Source of the DNA: Sphingomonas faeni | GTDB lineage: Bacteria > Pseudomonadota > Alphaproteobacteria > Sphingomonadales > Sphingomonadaceae | Direction of reading: 5' to 3' | Length of the DNA stretch: 64,000 bases | Assembly: GCF_024273235.1 (NCBI RefSeq) | Contig: NZ_JANBVH010000022.1 | Coordinates: 1 to 64,000, forward strand | Part shown: positions 36,633 through 45,880 of the stretch, piece by piece | Position numbering within the stretch: position 1 is the stretch's first letter | Layout of the letters: every line of letters begins with the position of its first letter | Notes under the pieces: generated by a model | What the model saw: the letters and a program-made list of their open reading frames with translations, nothing else | What the model was told of the DNA's origin: nothing | The model's database searches: none | Position numbers and translations under genes: made by a program

Positions 36633-39177
36633 GCCCGTGCTTGCGTGGCATGTGGTTGAACAGGAAGGTCTTGAGGAGTTCGGCCGAGACCAGATAGGCG
36701 ATCGTCACGAGCCCGAGCCCGGCAACGACCTCGATCGGCGGCGCGACGAAGCCGAACCAGTGGCCAGCCGGCGTGAACGGGAGCGCCAGCGCCACGAGCA
36801 GGGCGCCCAGCGATGAGATTGCCAGTGCCGGTCTCGGCAGATCCGCCCAAGGCCGGCCATTGGTGCGGATGATGAAGATCACCAGGATCTGGGTCGCCAT
36901 CGTCTCCAGGAACCATGCGGTTCGATATTCCGCGGGCGCTGCGTGAAAGACGAGAGAGAGCCCGGCAAAGGTCAACAGATCGAAGGCCGACGATAACGGG
37001 CCCATCACCGCGGCGAACCGGATTAGCGCGCGCATGTCCCAGACCTGGGGTCGCGCGACTGCCTCGGGCCGGACGCCGTCAAACGGAATGCCGATCTCCG
37101 ATATGTCGTAGAGCAGATTATTGAGCAGGATCTGGGTCGGGAGCATCGGCAGGAAGGGCAGGAATAGCGAGGCGGCTGCCATCGACAGCATGTTGCCGAA
37201 GTTCGAGCTCGCGCCCATGCGCACATATTTGAGGATGTTGGCGAAGGTCCGCCGCCCCTCTTCGACGCCGTCGGCGACGACCCCCAAATCGCTGTCGAGC
37301 AGGATCATGTCCGCCGACGCTTGGGCGACGCTCGCGGCGCCCTCGACCGACAAGCCGATATCGGCAAGTTTGAGCGCCGGCGCGTCATTGATTCCGTCGC
37401 CGAGATACCCGACCACCGCGCCACCTGCCTGGAGCGCGCGGACCAGCCGTGCCTTCTGGTCGGGCGCCAACCGACCAAAAGTATGGACGTTGTGGACCTG
37501 CACCGCCAGCGCATCGTCGCTGAGCCGGGCAATGTCGGCGCCCGACAGGGTTTTTCGCGTGGCGAGACCGACCAGCCCTGCAAGCCGTCCAACCACGACC
37601 GGATCGTCGCCAGACAGGATCTTAAGCTGGATGCCCGCCGCTTTGAGCCGTGTCACCGCCGCGTGCGCGGTCGCTTTCGGGGGATCGGCGAACGCGCACA
37701 GCCCTTCGTACACGAGGTCGGTCTCGTCTTCGGTCTCGGGTGCGTGGATGGCGCCGACCCAGGGCCGCGACGCGATGGCGATGGCACGCAATCCTTGCCC
37801 GGCAAGCAACAGGACCTGGCGTACCACCGCGTCGCGGGCTTCGGGATCGAGCGGCGTCGCGCCGGAACCCGAGCGCCCCTGCCCGCAGGCGGCTAGGACG
37901 GCTTCCGGTGCGCCCTTCAGGATCAGGACCGGCCCGTTGGAGCCTTGGGCCAGGACCGACCCAAGCCGCCGATCGAAATCGAACACCCCTTGCGCGGCGA
38001 GCGTCCAACCCTCGACCGCCTTAGCCGACGCCGCCACCAACGCCAGATCGAGCGCCCCCTGACCTCCACCGAGCGCGGCGGCAATGGCGCCTAGCCGGGC
38101 CGGCTCGGGACCGTCCGCGCCCGAGGGCGCGATGCTTCGCGCCAAGCTAATCTGGGCGGAGGTGAGCGTACCCGTTTTGTCGGTACACAGGATCGTCATC
38201 GCGCCGAGATCGTGAATCGAGGCGAGCCGCTTCACGATGACTTTCCGCTTCGCCATTCGCATCGCTCCGCGCGACAGCGTGACGGTCGTGATCATCGGCA
38301 GCAATTCAGGCGTCAGGCCAACCGCCAGCGCAACCGCAAACAGCAGCGACTGCAGCAGCGGTCGGCCGAGGAAGATGCTGGCGGCGAGCACGATGACGAC
38401 AAGCGCGAGCGTCAGTCGCGTCGTCAGCAGGCCATAACCGCGGAGATCGCGCTCGAACGGGGAGGGGCCCTCCGCGGTGGCCAGCGCGGCCGCCGCCGAT
38501 CCGAACATCGTGTCAGCGCCGGTACCGACGACCAGCATGGTCGCGCACCCGGTTTGCGCGATCGCGCCGCGGAAGAGAGCGTCCGATGCTTCCGCCGCCG
38601 ACGTGGCCGTGACCACTCCCGGCTTTTTCTCGACCGGATAGGGTTCGCCGGTCAGCGCCGCCTCATTTGCGGTGAAGGCGCTGCTGTCGAGGATAAGGCC
38701 GTCGGCTGGGATGATATCACCCGCCTGAACGCGCACGATATCGCCCGGCACGACTGTGTCGATCGAGACCTGCACAAAGGCGCCATCGCGCCGAACGGTC
38801 GCCGAGATCGCGACCGACTGGCGCAGGATCTCGGCCGCGTGGACCGCCTGTCGTTCTTGATAGGTGTCGAGCAGCACCGAGAAGGCAAGGATGACGACGA
38901 TGATCGAACCGCCGATTGCATCGCCCGTTGCCATCGAGACGATCCCGGCGCCGAGCAGGATCAAAGAAAGCGGCTCTAGCAGCCGCCGCGCGATCGCGCG
39001 GACGGGACCTGTCCGCTTCCCGACCACGTCGCTGTTCGCGCCGTGCTGCCTGAGACGCTCGGTCGCGTCCAATCCTTTGAGCCCGTCGCGCGAGGCGCCG
39101 AGCTTGGCCAACACTACCTCGACTGATTCGGTCCAGAAAGGAGCGGCCACCGGCGGTCTGGCAGGATCGACGGTCAC
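36604..39177 (-). CDS. mgtA: P-type ATPase, MgtA-like (P3B) cation importer
   Basis: An 857-residue ATPase: TGEPYPVEKK in the actuator domain, CTDKTGTLT phosphorylation site and GDGINDAPAL hinge. VGLTPELLPMITTVTLSRGA in TM4 and MLPTQILLNNLLYDISEIGIPFD near TM6 are typical of MgtA/MgtB Mg2+ importers, distinguishing it from Ca2+ or heavy-metal pumps. The GTG start lies five bases after the DUF1269-like gene. Under energy stress it could maintain Mg2+; the ion is inferred from motifs only. Confidence 0.85.
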   Translation of the reverse strand: MTVDPARPPVAAPFWTESVEVVLAKLGASRDGLKGLDATERLRQHGANSDVVGKRTGPVRAIARRLLEPLSLILLGAGIVSMATGDAIGGSIIVVILAFSVLLDTYQERQAVHAAEILRQSVAISATVRRDGAFVQVSIDTVVPGDIVRVQAGDIIPADGLILDSSAFTANEAALTGEPYPVEKKPGVVTATSAAEASDALFRGAIAQTGCATMLVVGTGADTMFGSAAAALATAEGPSPFERDLRGYGLLTTRLTLALVVIVLAASIFLGRPLLQSLLFAVALAVGLTPELLPMITTVTLSRGAMRMAKRKVIVKRLASIHDLGAMTILCTDKTGTLTSAQISLARSIAPSGADGPEPARLGAIAAALGGGQGALDLALVAASAKAVEGWTLAAQGVFDFDRRLGSVLAQGSNGPVLILKGAPEAVLAACGQGRSGSGATPLDPEARDAVVRQVLLLAGQGLRAIAIASRPWVGAIHAPETEDETDLVYEGLCAFADPPKATAHAAVTRLKAAGIQLKILSGDDPVVVGRLAGLVGLATRKTLSGADIARLSDDALAVQVHNVHTFGRLAPDQKARLVRALQAGGAVVGYLGDGINDAPALKLADIGLSVEGAASVAQASADMILLDSDLGVVADGVEEGRRTFANILKYVRMGASSNFGNMLSMAAASLFLPFLPMLPTQILLNNLLYDISEIGIPFDGVRPEAVARPQVWDMRALIRFAAVMGPLSSAFDLLTFAGLSLVFHAAPAEYRTAWFLETMATQILVIFIIRTNGRPWADLPRPALAISSLGALLVALALPFTPAGHWFGFVAPPIEVVAGLGLVTIAYLVSAELLKTFLFNHMPRKHGRGLRRRRAR

Positions 39178-39182
39178 GATCG

Positions 39183-39749
39183 TCAGGCCGCCCGATCGGT
39201 CACTGCGGCCAGAGCTGGAGCAGATGCAGCCAGGTCCGCATCGTGAACGGTGATCCGCCGCGGCGACAGAGTCTCTAGCGTCGCGCGCGCACGATCCATT
39301 TCGCCCGCTGTGCCATGCGCCATGACCAGAAAGCCGTCTGCGGCTACCTCGGCCTGATAGGTGACGATGCTATCCTCGGGGATTCCAAGGCTCGCGAGGC
39401 CTGCCACGAGAGCACCGGCGCCGCCAAGTACGATGGCACCTTCGATCGCGGATATCCCGGCGGCAGCCAGATGGCCGAGCAGCACAACGCCGCCGACCAT
39501 CGGCACCGTCGCGTAAAGTCCTCCCAAGAACAGACCCCAGAGGCTGCCCCAAAGCGCGCCACGCGATCCCCAGAAACGGATCCGGTCGCCGCTATTGTAG
39601 AAGCCGGTCGCGGTCTCGCTCGTGTGATAGCCTTTGCCGACGACGCTCAGTCGGCGGAACTCGAAACCCGAGGCTGCCAGCGCCTTGACGGCGGCATCGG
39701 CTTCTTCGTGATCGTCGAACACCGCGACGATCGAATGGGGGAACTGCAT
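39183..39749 (-). CDS. DUF1269/general-stress-17M-like membrane protein
   Basis: A 188-residue protein with an N-terminal ferredoxin-like domain (HSIVAVFDDHEEADAAVKAL) and a central Gly-rich hydrophobic hairpin (WGSLWGLFLGGLYATVPMVG; VVLLGHLAAAGISAIEG). This resembles DUF1269 and GsiB/17M-type stress proteins. The ATG has an AGGA SD. The FixJ-like box lies 60 bp upstream, giving a predicted 5' UTR of about 20 nt. First gene of the ATPase-flippase operon. Confidence 0.75.
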   Translation of the reverse strand: MQFPHSIVAVFDDHEEADAAVKALAASGFEFRRLSVVGKGYHTSETATGFYNSGDRIRFWGSRGALWGSLWGLFLGGLYATVPMVGGVVLLGHLAAAGISAIEGAIVLGGAGALVAGLASLGIPEDSIVTYQAEVAADGFLVMAHGTAGEMDRARATLETLSPRRITVHDADLAASAPALAAVTDRAA

Positions 39750-39809
39750 CGGATGATCCTCAGATTGCACGTCGCAACACCGTAAAAGCCCCAACCGGAG
39801 GTACCAGCG

Positions 39810-39823
39810 TCGGGAAGTACCTA
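39810..39823 (-). promoter_or_regulatory. FixJ-like box (TAGGTACTTCCCGA), DUF1269-mgtA-flippase
   Basis: TACGGT (39779-39784) begins 25 nt downstream. This is the site closest to its start codon and therefore constrains where the transcription start can be. Confidence 0.8.
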
Positions 39824-39859
39824 TCGGTGCTTACGGGGCGCACCTGCGAAGGGGCGCGT

Positions 39860-40849
39860 TCAAGCGGCGAGTTGGTAGGTCGCTTGTCCGCTTGCTTCGA
39901 ACGTCGACAAATTGGCCATGGTGGTCGCGGCGATCGCGCTTAGGGCTTCCTTTGTGAAAAAGCCCTGGTGGCCGGTCACGAGCACGTTCGAGAACATCAG
40001 TAGCCGCTCGAATACATCGTCCTGAATTACCGCGCTGGATAGATCCTCGAAGAAGAGATCGTCTTCCTCCTCATAGACGTCGAGCCCAAGATGGCCGATC
40101 GCGCCGCTCTTCAGCCCCTGGATCACCGCCGCGGTGTCGATCATGCCGCCGCGGCTGGTATTGATGAGCATCGCACCGTGCTTCATGCGACCGATCGCTG
40201 CCGCATCGATGAGATGCCGTGTCTCGTCGGTGAGCGGGCAGTGAAGGGACACGATGTCGGCCTGGCCGAGTAGATTTTCGAGCGTCGTATAAGTGACGCC
40301 CATCGCAGCGCACCCCTCGTTGGCCATGACATCATAAGCGATGACCTTGCAGCCGAAGCCGAGCATGATCTTGGCAAGGCTGGTGCCGACGCGGCCCGTC
40401 CCGACGATCCCTACGGTGCGACCATGGAGGTTGAAGCCCAGGAGGCCCTCAAGAGCGAAATTGCCCTCGCGAACCCGCGCATAGGCACGGTGGATGTTGC
40501 GATCGAGCGCCATGATGAGCGCCACCGCATGTTCCGAAACGGCTTCGGGAGAGTAAGCCGGCACCCGGGCGACGGCGATGCCGAGCTTTTTTGCGGCTAC
40601 GAGATCGACATTGTTGAACCCCGCCGAACGCAGTGCGACGATCTCGATGCCGAGCTCCTTAAAAACCTTCAGCACGGCCGCATCCACCTGATCGTTCACG
40701 AAGACGCAGACCGCCTTTGAACCGCGCGCGAGGATCGCAGTTTCCTGCGTCAGCCGGCTCTCGACGAACTTCAGACTGTGGGCAGTGCCGGCGGCCGGCT
40801 CCAGAAACGTGCGATCATAGGATTTGGTGCTGAACACGGTGACGATCAT
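39860..40849 (-). CDS. ldhA: Fermentative D-lactate dehydrogenase
   Basis: A 329-residue D-2-hydroxyacid dehydrogenase. [11 protein letters not shown] carries the substrate Arg, [11 protein letters not shown] the NAD site, [10 protein letters not shown] the C-terminal catalytic region and [12 protein letters not shown] the active-site His. FFEDLS with the Phe pair is characteristic of LdhA. It regenerates NAD+ by reducing pyruvate. It follows the MFS gene (53-bp gap) in the unit controlled by the 42423 box. Confidence 0.9.
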   Translation of the reverse strand: MIVTVFSTKSYDRTFLEPAAGTAHSLKFVESRLTQETAILARGSKAVCVFVNDQVDAAVLKVFKELGIEIVALRSAGFNNVDLVAAKKLGIAVARVPAYSPEAVSEHAVALIMALDRNIHRAYARVREGNFALEGLLGFNLHGRTVGIVGTGRVGTSLAKIMLGFGCKVIAYDVMANEGCAAMGVTYTTLENLLGQADIVSLHCPLTDETRHLIDAAAIGRMKHGAMLINTSRGGMIDTAAVIQGLKSGAIGHLGLDVYEEEDDLFFEDLSSAVIQDDVFERLLMFSNVLVTGHQGFFTKEALSAIAATTMANLSTFEASGQATYQLAA

Positions 40850-40901
40850 GGAAAATTGCCTTTGAAGAAGTCGGGGATGCTGGAGCTATCGGGCGTGGCG
40901 C

Positions 40902-42263
40902 TCAGTGCGCCGCCGCCAGGATAGGTGCCGTGGGTTTGGCGAGGGGAACGACCTTGTCCGCGTGATGACCGGTCTCTTTCAGGAAGAAGCTCAGGCCGAT
41001 CGCAACGATGACACCCGCAACCAGCGGCATGAAGCCGTCCTGGAACTGATGCAGGGTAAGTGGCGTCCCCTGCGGGATCATCAGCCGCGAGATGAACGGC
41101 GAGACGATGCCGCTGGTCACGAAGACGAGGAAATTCATGACCCCCGCAGCCGTACCTTTGACCTGCGACGGGTTCGTCTCTTTCATCATTGAAAAGGGGA
41201 TCATGGCAGCGCCCGAGGCGATACCGAGCAGCAGCGCGACGCTATACGGCGGGAACAGGCCGACAGGCGCGTAGATCGCGGTCAGGCCCGCTGCGAGCAT
41301 GACGAGCGCGCCGAGGATCAGCACCGGCTTGCGGCGGCCGAGATGGTCGGCGACATAGCCGAGCAAGGGACAGCCGATCACCCAGCCGATCGGCACCATC
41401 GACGCCTCCATCGCGGCGGCGGACATCGACATGTCCTTGCCGCCGTTGAGAAAGGACGTTGCCCAGACGAGCGCGCCGATCGTCGTCGGCAGGAACAGTA
41501 GCCCGCCGATCACACCGGCAAGCCAGCTCTGCGGATTGGAGAATACGGTTTTGAACGGCTGGATCAGGCTCGCCATCGAAAGGGGTCCGTGATGGGATTC
41601 ACTGTCGCCCGTATCGCGCGGCATGATGACCCACGTCGCAATCGCCAGGACGAAACCGGCGCAGGCGAAGCCGACCCAGACATATTGCCATGGCACGTGG
41701 AAGCTGCCCGCCGGATCGATGAGCATATGTACCGGCTTGGAGCCGAAGGCGGCTCCCGCCATCCCCAAGCACTGGGTCAGGCCAATGAACATCGCGAGCA
41801 TCCGCGAGGGCAGATAGCGCGCGGCTACATAGGAGGCGCCGATGAAGGCGAAGATCGCGCCGATCGCCTGGATGACGAAGCCGGCCACGCCGGCGGCTTC
41901 GCTCCCCTGAGCGAAGACGAGGCATCCAAGGCCGACGACGGCGATACCGTAGGGAATCGTTCGCCGCGGCCCGTAGCGGTCGAGCAAGACACCCGCGATC
42001 AGCGCCATCAGCGCGTACGCGACATAATAGGCCGAGATCATGCCGCCGATGTGGTTGCCGCCCCATGCTTGAGTCAGCTCGTGCTGCATCACGCCCGGCG
42101 CGGAGCGGACCGCGTACTGGAAGAAATAGAAGATCGCGCACAATGCCCAGGCCAGGAAGAAGAGCGGCTTCAGGACGCTGGGTGGCGACATCTCGGGGCT
42201 CGTGACCACCACCGGCGTCGCCGCAGGCATGATGTCGGCCCCAGCCCGAACAGGACTCGGCAT
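40902..42263 (-). CDS. MFS transporter
   Basis: A 453-residue 12-TM major facilitator with LDRYGPRRTIPYG in loop 2-3 and DHLGRRKPVLILG in loop 8-9. Substrate cannot be read, but its linkage to ldhA makes a monocarboxylate a reasonable guess. The ATG has a GAGGA SD. The 150-bp upstream spacer contains the -10 hexamer and leads to the box lying in the end of the upstream reductase gene. Confidence 0.78.
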   Translation of the reverse strand: MPSPVRAGADIMPAATPVVVTSPEMSPPSVLKPLFFLAWALCAIFYFFQYAVRSAPGVMQHELTQAWGGNHIGGMISAYYVAYALMALIAGVLLDRYGPRRTIPYGIAVVGLGCLVFAQGSEAAGVAGFVIQAIGAIFAFIGASYVAARYLPSRMLAMFIGLTQCLGMAGAAFGSKPVHMLIDPAGSFHVPWQYVWVGFACAGFVLAIATWVIMPRDTGDSESHHGPLSMASLIQPFKTVFSNPQSWLAGVIGGLLFLPTTIGALVWATSFLNGGKDMSMSAAAMEASMVPIGWVIGCPLLGYVADHLGRRKPVLILGALVMLAAGLTAIYAPVGLFPPYSVALLLGIASGAAMIPFSMMKETNPSQVKGTAAGVMNFLVFVTSGIVSPFISRLMIPQGTPLTLHQFQDGFMPLVAGVIVAIGLSFFLKETGHHADKVVPLAKPTAPILAAAH

Positions 42264-42416
42264 AAGGTGGATCCTCTTAAAACGACCCCGTAGGGTATGG
42301 CAGCGGTCCAGGTGTCTCCATCGGAGCAGGCAGCGCCTGGTCCGGTGAATCGTTTCGTCGAGTTTGACGGGTGCCTGTTCGCTCGAACTTCAATAGCGTA
42401 CCGGCTTGCTTGCCCG

Positions 42417-43367
42417 CTACGCTCGGGAACTACTCAGACCGGCTGTCGAAGGCTCCGGCTGGGCGAGGATCTTTGACAGTCGATTGTGGATCGCGGTCGC
42501 GGCAATGGCCGCCTCGCCGTCGGCGACGGCGATCTGGTTGAGGCCGCGAACGAGATCGCCGGCGGCGAATAGCCCGGGGATCGAGGTTTCCTGATGCCCG
42601 TCGACGAACAGCCGGTTCGCGGCGTCGACCGTGGCGCCGACTGCGATCGCCAGCATCGTCTGGGGGACGATGCCGAACGCGGAATAGACCAGGTCGAACC
42701 GGTGCGTGACCCCGTCGCCGACTGCGACGGCGGTGACGCCATTTGTTTCCATGGCGACCGACCCCACCGCGACCTGTAATATCTCGACGCGTGCCGCCGC
42801 CAGTGCGGCGCGGGTCTCTGGGGACAGCGCGATCTCGCCCGTGGGCAGCAGCAAGCTGACCTGAGACGAGAAGGTCCGGATGAACAGCGCCTCGGCGGCG
42901 GCATGCTCGCCGTTGCCGAGCACGCCGATCCTCTTGCCGATGGATTCGAATCCGTCGCAAATCGGACAGGTGCGGATGAGGCCATCCTTCACCGCTTCGG
43001 CGACGTGCGCGACCGGAGGATTGTTTTCCACCACGCCCGCCGCAAGAATCACGGTGCGCGCGAGGATGGTATTTTGCCCCATCTTCGCCAGGAACACGCC
43101 GTCGTTCGCCCGGTACAGTGTCTCGATCGTGCCATGCTCGAGCGTGGCGCCATAGCGGCGCGCTTGCTCGCGCATGCGCGCCAGCAGGTCCACCCCGGAA
43201 ATGCCGTCGGGAAAGCCCGGCAGGTTGTGGCTGAGCGTGATCCATTTGGCACGACTCCACCCCTTGTCAATCACCAGAACGTTACGTCGGAACCGACCGA
43301 GATAGGTCGCTGCGGTGAGGCCCGCCGGACCGCCGCCGATGACGACACAATCGAGTACGGCGGTCAT
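42417..43367 (-). CDS. Thioredoxin-reductase-like NAD(P)/FAD oxidoreductase
   Basis: A 316-residue two-Rossmann flavoprotein. VIGGGPAGLTAATYLGR binds FAD, RTCPICDGFE holds the redox CxxC, and GVLGNGEHAAAEALFI binds NAD(P). The order matches thioredoxin-reductase-like enzymes, though the flanks of CPIC differ from canonical CATC, so the partner may not be thioredoxin. It starts within the stop codon of the preceding FAD dehydrogenase (ATGA), indicating joint production. Confidence 0.82.
   Translation of the reverse strand: MTAVLDCVVIGGGPAGLTAATYLGRFRRNVLVIDKGWSRAKWITLSHNLPGFPDGISGVDLLARMREQARRYGATLEHGTIETLYRANDGVFLAKMGQNTILARTVILAAGVVENNPPVAHVAEAVKDGLIRTCPICDGFESIGKRIGVLGNGEHAAAEALFIRTFSSQVSLLLPTGEIALSPETRAALAAARVEILQVAVGSVAMETNGVTAVAVGDGVTHRFDLVYSAFGIVPQTMLAIAVGATVDAANRLFVDGHQETSIPGLFAAGDLVRGLNQIAVADGEAAIAATAIHNRLSKILAQPEPSTAGLSSSRA
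42423..42436 (-). promoter_or_regulatory. FixJ-like box (TGAGTAGTTCCCGA), MFS-ldhA
   Basis: Embedded in the last codons of the upstream thioredoxin-reductase-like gene. TATTGA (42390-42395) begins 27 nt downstream. Confidence 0.75.
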
Positions 43368-44812
43368 GATCGCGCCGCGTTGCGTCCGGCGACGCGGCCA
43401 AAGGCAAAGCACTCCGCGATGTTGCCGCCGCCCTGATAGAGAAAGGAATAGATCGAGCCGAGCTCGCCGGCGGAAAACAGCCGGCCGATCGGAGCGCCGT
43501 CCGCGCCGACGATCTGCGCTTGCGCGTTGCGCCGCGGTCCGCCCTGCGTGTTCACGAGCGCAGGGGTCAGTTCCATCGCATAGAAGGGACCGGTCTCGAT
43601 CGCACCGAGCGTCACGGGTTTGCGACCCCAGTCCGGATCGGCGCCGTTGCGCGCGGACTCGTTGAAGCGGCTGATCGTGTGCTCGAGCGCTGCGGGCGGA
43701 AGGTCGATCAGCCCCGCCAGGTCTCGCAGCGTGCCCGCCGTCTTGATCCAGCCCTTGCCGACCTCACGCAGATTGTCGTCGCTCCAGTCGTACAGATTGC
43801 CGTGACTGACGTCCCAATCCGCACCAGCCTTTCCGATCGGGCCGTGCTTGCGATAGGTCTCGTCGAAGATCATGTGGATCGGCAAGGGCATCGCCTGCCG
43901 CCCCCAGTGACCGTGGCGCTTCACCTTGCCATGTGCGTCGCCGACCGAGCAGGGTTCGCCCTCCATCGTGAACCGGCTGCCGTCGGCGCCGACGAAGAGG
44001 AAGCTTTGCCCGTGCGGCAGGTTCAGCCACTGCGCGACCGGGATATCCGGCGCCTTGAACGACAGGATCGGGCCAGACACGTTGCTCATGTGCCAGAGGT
44101 CGGCGCCGACCTCGAGCCCCATGCGAATGCCGTCGCCGGTGTTGTAGGGTGTGCCGACCGGGTGGACGCGCGGTAGTCCATCCACGTAGTTGCGGATCAT
44201 GGCCGGGTTGTTCTCGAACCCGCCACACGTAAGCACCACGCCGCGACGCGCGCGGATCGCGACGCGCTTGCCGCGGCGTTCGGCGATGACGCCGATGATC
44301 CGGCGCTCCTCCTTCACCAAGCTGACCGCCGGCGTGTCATAAGAGATCGGGACGTGGCGCGCCTCGACGGCGGTCTCGATCAGGCGCCAGAGGCGTTCGC
44401 CGCCGACCGGGCCTTCCCCGTTCAGCAGCACGCGCACGCAGTCCGACCCGGTGAGTTCGGGAAACTCGACATACGGCATTTCGACCGGGGTCATGCCCAG
44501 GCCCTCGAGCCACGCTTTGTTGGCGAACATCTCCGTGGCCCACACGTCGAGTAGCTCGTCTGAGATGTCGTCCATGTACGGCCCGGCCATCGCGCGGAAA
44601 TAGACCTTGGCCGTGTCCACGTCCGCGGGCCAGAACACGATATTGGCCGAAACGCGGCTGTTGCCGCCCTTGTGTGCTTCGGGCGCCTTTTCGAGCAGCA
44701 ACACCTTCGCACCGGCCTCTTGCGCGGTCATCGCCGCCGTTGCGCCGGCATAGCCGTAGCCGACGACGATCACGTCGGTCTCTTCATCCCAATCGCGTGG
44801 CGGCGGTGTCAT
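43364..44812 (-). CDS. FAD-dependent dehydrogenase, flavocytochrome c / fumarate reductase flavoprotein family
   Basis: A 482-residue flavoprotein. VIVVGYGYAGATAAMTAQEAG is the dinucleotide fold, GGNSRVSANIVFWPAD the flavin-proximal segment, RRGVVLTCGGFENN the middle and FSAGELGSIYSFLYQGGGN the late FAD motif. Homologues reduce or dehydrogenate fumarate-like acids or steroids, using quinone or small donors. No heme or secretion signal is seen, so it is probably cytoplasmic. First gene after the 44938 box; coupled to a reductase that could feed it electrons. Confidence 0.75.
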   Translation of the reverse strand: MTPPPRDWDEETDVIVVGYGYAGATAAMTAQEAGAKVLLLEKAPEAHKGGNSRVSANIVFWPADVDTAKVYFRAMAGPYMDDISDELLDVWATEMFANKAWLEGLGMTPVEMPYVEFPELTGSDCVRVLLNGEGPVGGERLWRLIETAVEARHVPISYDTPAVSLVKEERRIIGVIAERRGKRVAIRARRGVVLTCGGFENNPAMIRNYVDGLPRVHPVGTPYNTGDGIRMGLEVGADLWHMSNVSGPILSFKAPDIPVAQWLNLPHGQSFLFVGADGSRFTMEGEPCSVGDAHGKVKRHGHWGRQAMPLPIHMIFDETYRKHGPIGKAGADWDVSHGNLYDWSDDNLREVGKGWIKTAGTLRDLAGLIDLPPAALEHTISRFNESARNGADPDWGRKPVTLGAIETGPFYAMELTPALVNTQGGPRRNAQAQIVGADGAPIGRLFSAGELGSIYSFLYQGGGNIAECFAFGRVAGRNAARS

Positions 44813-44937
44813 GATGGTTGCCTTTCCGGGCACGCGCGTGAGCGCTTTCGCTTCGGTTGATGCGTGGAGAAGACGGCATCTCCGGACACTCTTGGTGCGA
44901 GCTCCGATGTATCGGAGGAACTCAGCGCACGAGCCCA

Positions 44938-44951
44938 TCGGGAACTACGCA
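44938..44951 (-). promoter_or_regulatory. FixJ-like box (TGCGTAGTTCCCGA), FAD dehydrogenase-reductase
   Basis: Exact consensus. TACATC (44906-44911) begins 26 nt downstream. It and the plus-strand site at 45000 occupy the 428-bp divergent spacer, which holds no other visible feature. Confidence 0.84.
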
Positions 44952-44999
44952 TAGGGTGCCACGGAGAGTTCGCGAGCCGGCCCGCCGAGTGCTCGGCCC

Positions 45000-45013
45000 T
45001 GCGTAGTTCCCGA
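45000..45013 (+). promoter_or_regulatory. FixJ-like box (TGCGTAGTTCCCGA), unknown-Cu ATPase operon
   Basis: Exact consensus. TATGAT (45040-45045) begins 26 nt downstream. The predicted leader before the first gene is about 190 nt. Confidence 0.84.
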
Positions 45014-45241
45014 TGATGATCACGCTCCGGATCGACCGCTATGATGCGTCGGAGTGTTGTCGCCCGACCGACGGACGACGATACCGTACACACCGATCGG
45101 ACCCCGCAGCGATGAGCATCAACCGATCGACGGAAATCGCGGCAATGGGCGCGCCATGAACGTGCAGCATCGCTTCGGTACCGTCGCCAACCACGACCGC
45201 CCGATTGCGTGGCACACGATGTCGAGCATTGCTGACGTCCT

Positions 45242-45823
45242 GTGACTCAGCGCATGCAGGAGATCGCCCAGGAGATTGTTCGGCTACAAGCCGAGCTCGA
45301 TCGGGAGATCGAAAGCCGCAAGCGGGCGTTGGGCGTCGAGGTCGCGGGCCGCATCGTCGGGTTCGAACGCGGTGTCCTAGATGCGCACCGCCAGTTACGG
45401 GTGTCGGTCGGCCGCTTCATCGCGCAGTCCGAGCTTGTCTCCTGGCTTACGGCCCCGGTGATCTACTCGCTGATCGTGCCCTTCGTGCTCGTCGATCTGT
45501 GGGTAAGTCTCTACCAGGCAATCTGTTTCCGGGCTTATGGCATCCAGCGGGTTCGACGCTCGGACTATATCCTCTTCGACCGGAGGCATCTGGCCTATCT
45601 GAACCGGGTCGAGGCGCTGAACTGCATGTTCTGTTCCTACGGCAATGGTCTTATCGGTTTCGTTCGCGAGGTCAGCAGTCGTACCGAACAATATTGGTGT
45701 CCGATCAAGCATGCGCTGCGCGTGAATGATCCGCTGCAACGCTATTACGAATTCCTCGAATATGGCGATGCCGACGGGTACCGGACGCGACTGGCCGAAT
45801 TTCGCGATCGTCTCCGTGGCTAG
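45242..45823 (+). CDS. Conserved membrane-associated protein of unknown function
   Basis: A 193-residue protein: N-terminal coiled coil (IAQEIVRLQAELDREIESRK), one or two hydrophobic segments (WLTAPVIYSLIVPFVLVDLW), then a Cys-bearing C-terminal part with NCMFCSYGNGLIGFVRE, EQYWCPIKHA and RYYEFLEYGDADGY. Three Cys and several His in conserved-looking surroundings suggest metal or redox function. GTG start assumed; ATG at 45254 is an alternative. It precedes a copper ATPase by 57 bp under a FixJ-like box. I do not recognise a named family. Confidence 0.65.
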   Translation: MTQRMQEIAQEIVRLQAELDREIESRKRALGVEVAGRIVGFERGVLDAHRQLRVSVGRFIAQSELVSWLTAPVIYSLIVPFVLVDLWVSLYQAICFRAYGIQRVRRSDYILFDRRHLAYLNRVEALNCMFCSYGNGLIGFVREVSSRTEQYWCPIKHALRVNDPLQRYYEFLEYGDADGYRTRLAEFRDRLRG

Positions 45824-45880
45824 ATCTGGACGCAGCGAAGGAGTGACTTTCGCCAGTTGGCCAAGCCCGATGGAGTGGCA

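Noticed and set aside
36604..39177. Ca2+-type (P2) or heavy-metal (P1B) assignment for this ATPase.
   Set aside because: No CPx motif in TM4, and the LTPELLPMI and LPTQILLNNLLYD segments are typical of MgtA-like pumps.
44174..44190. CACGTAGTTGCGGA as a box.
   Set aside because: Four mismatches, lies inside the FAD dehydrogenase coding region and has no promoter context.
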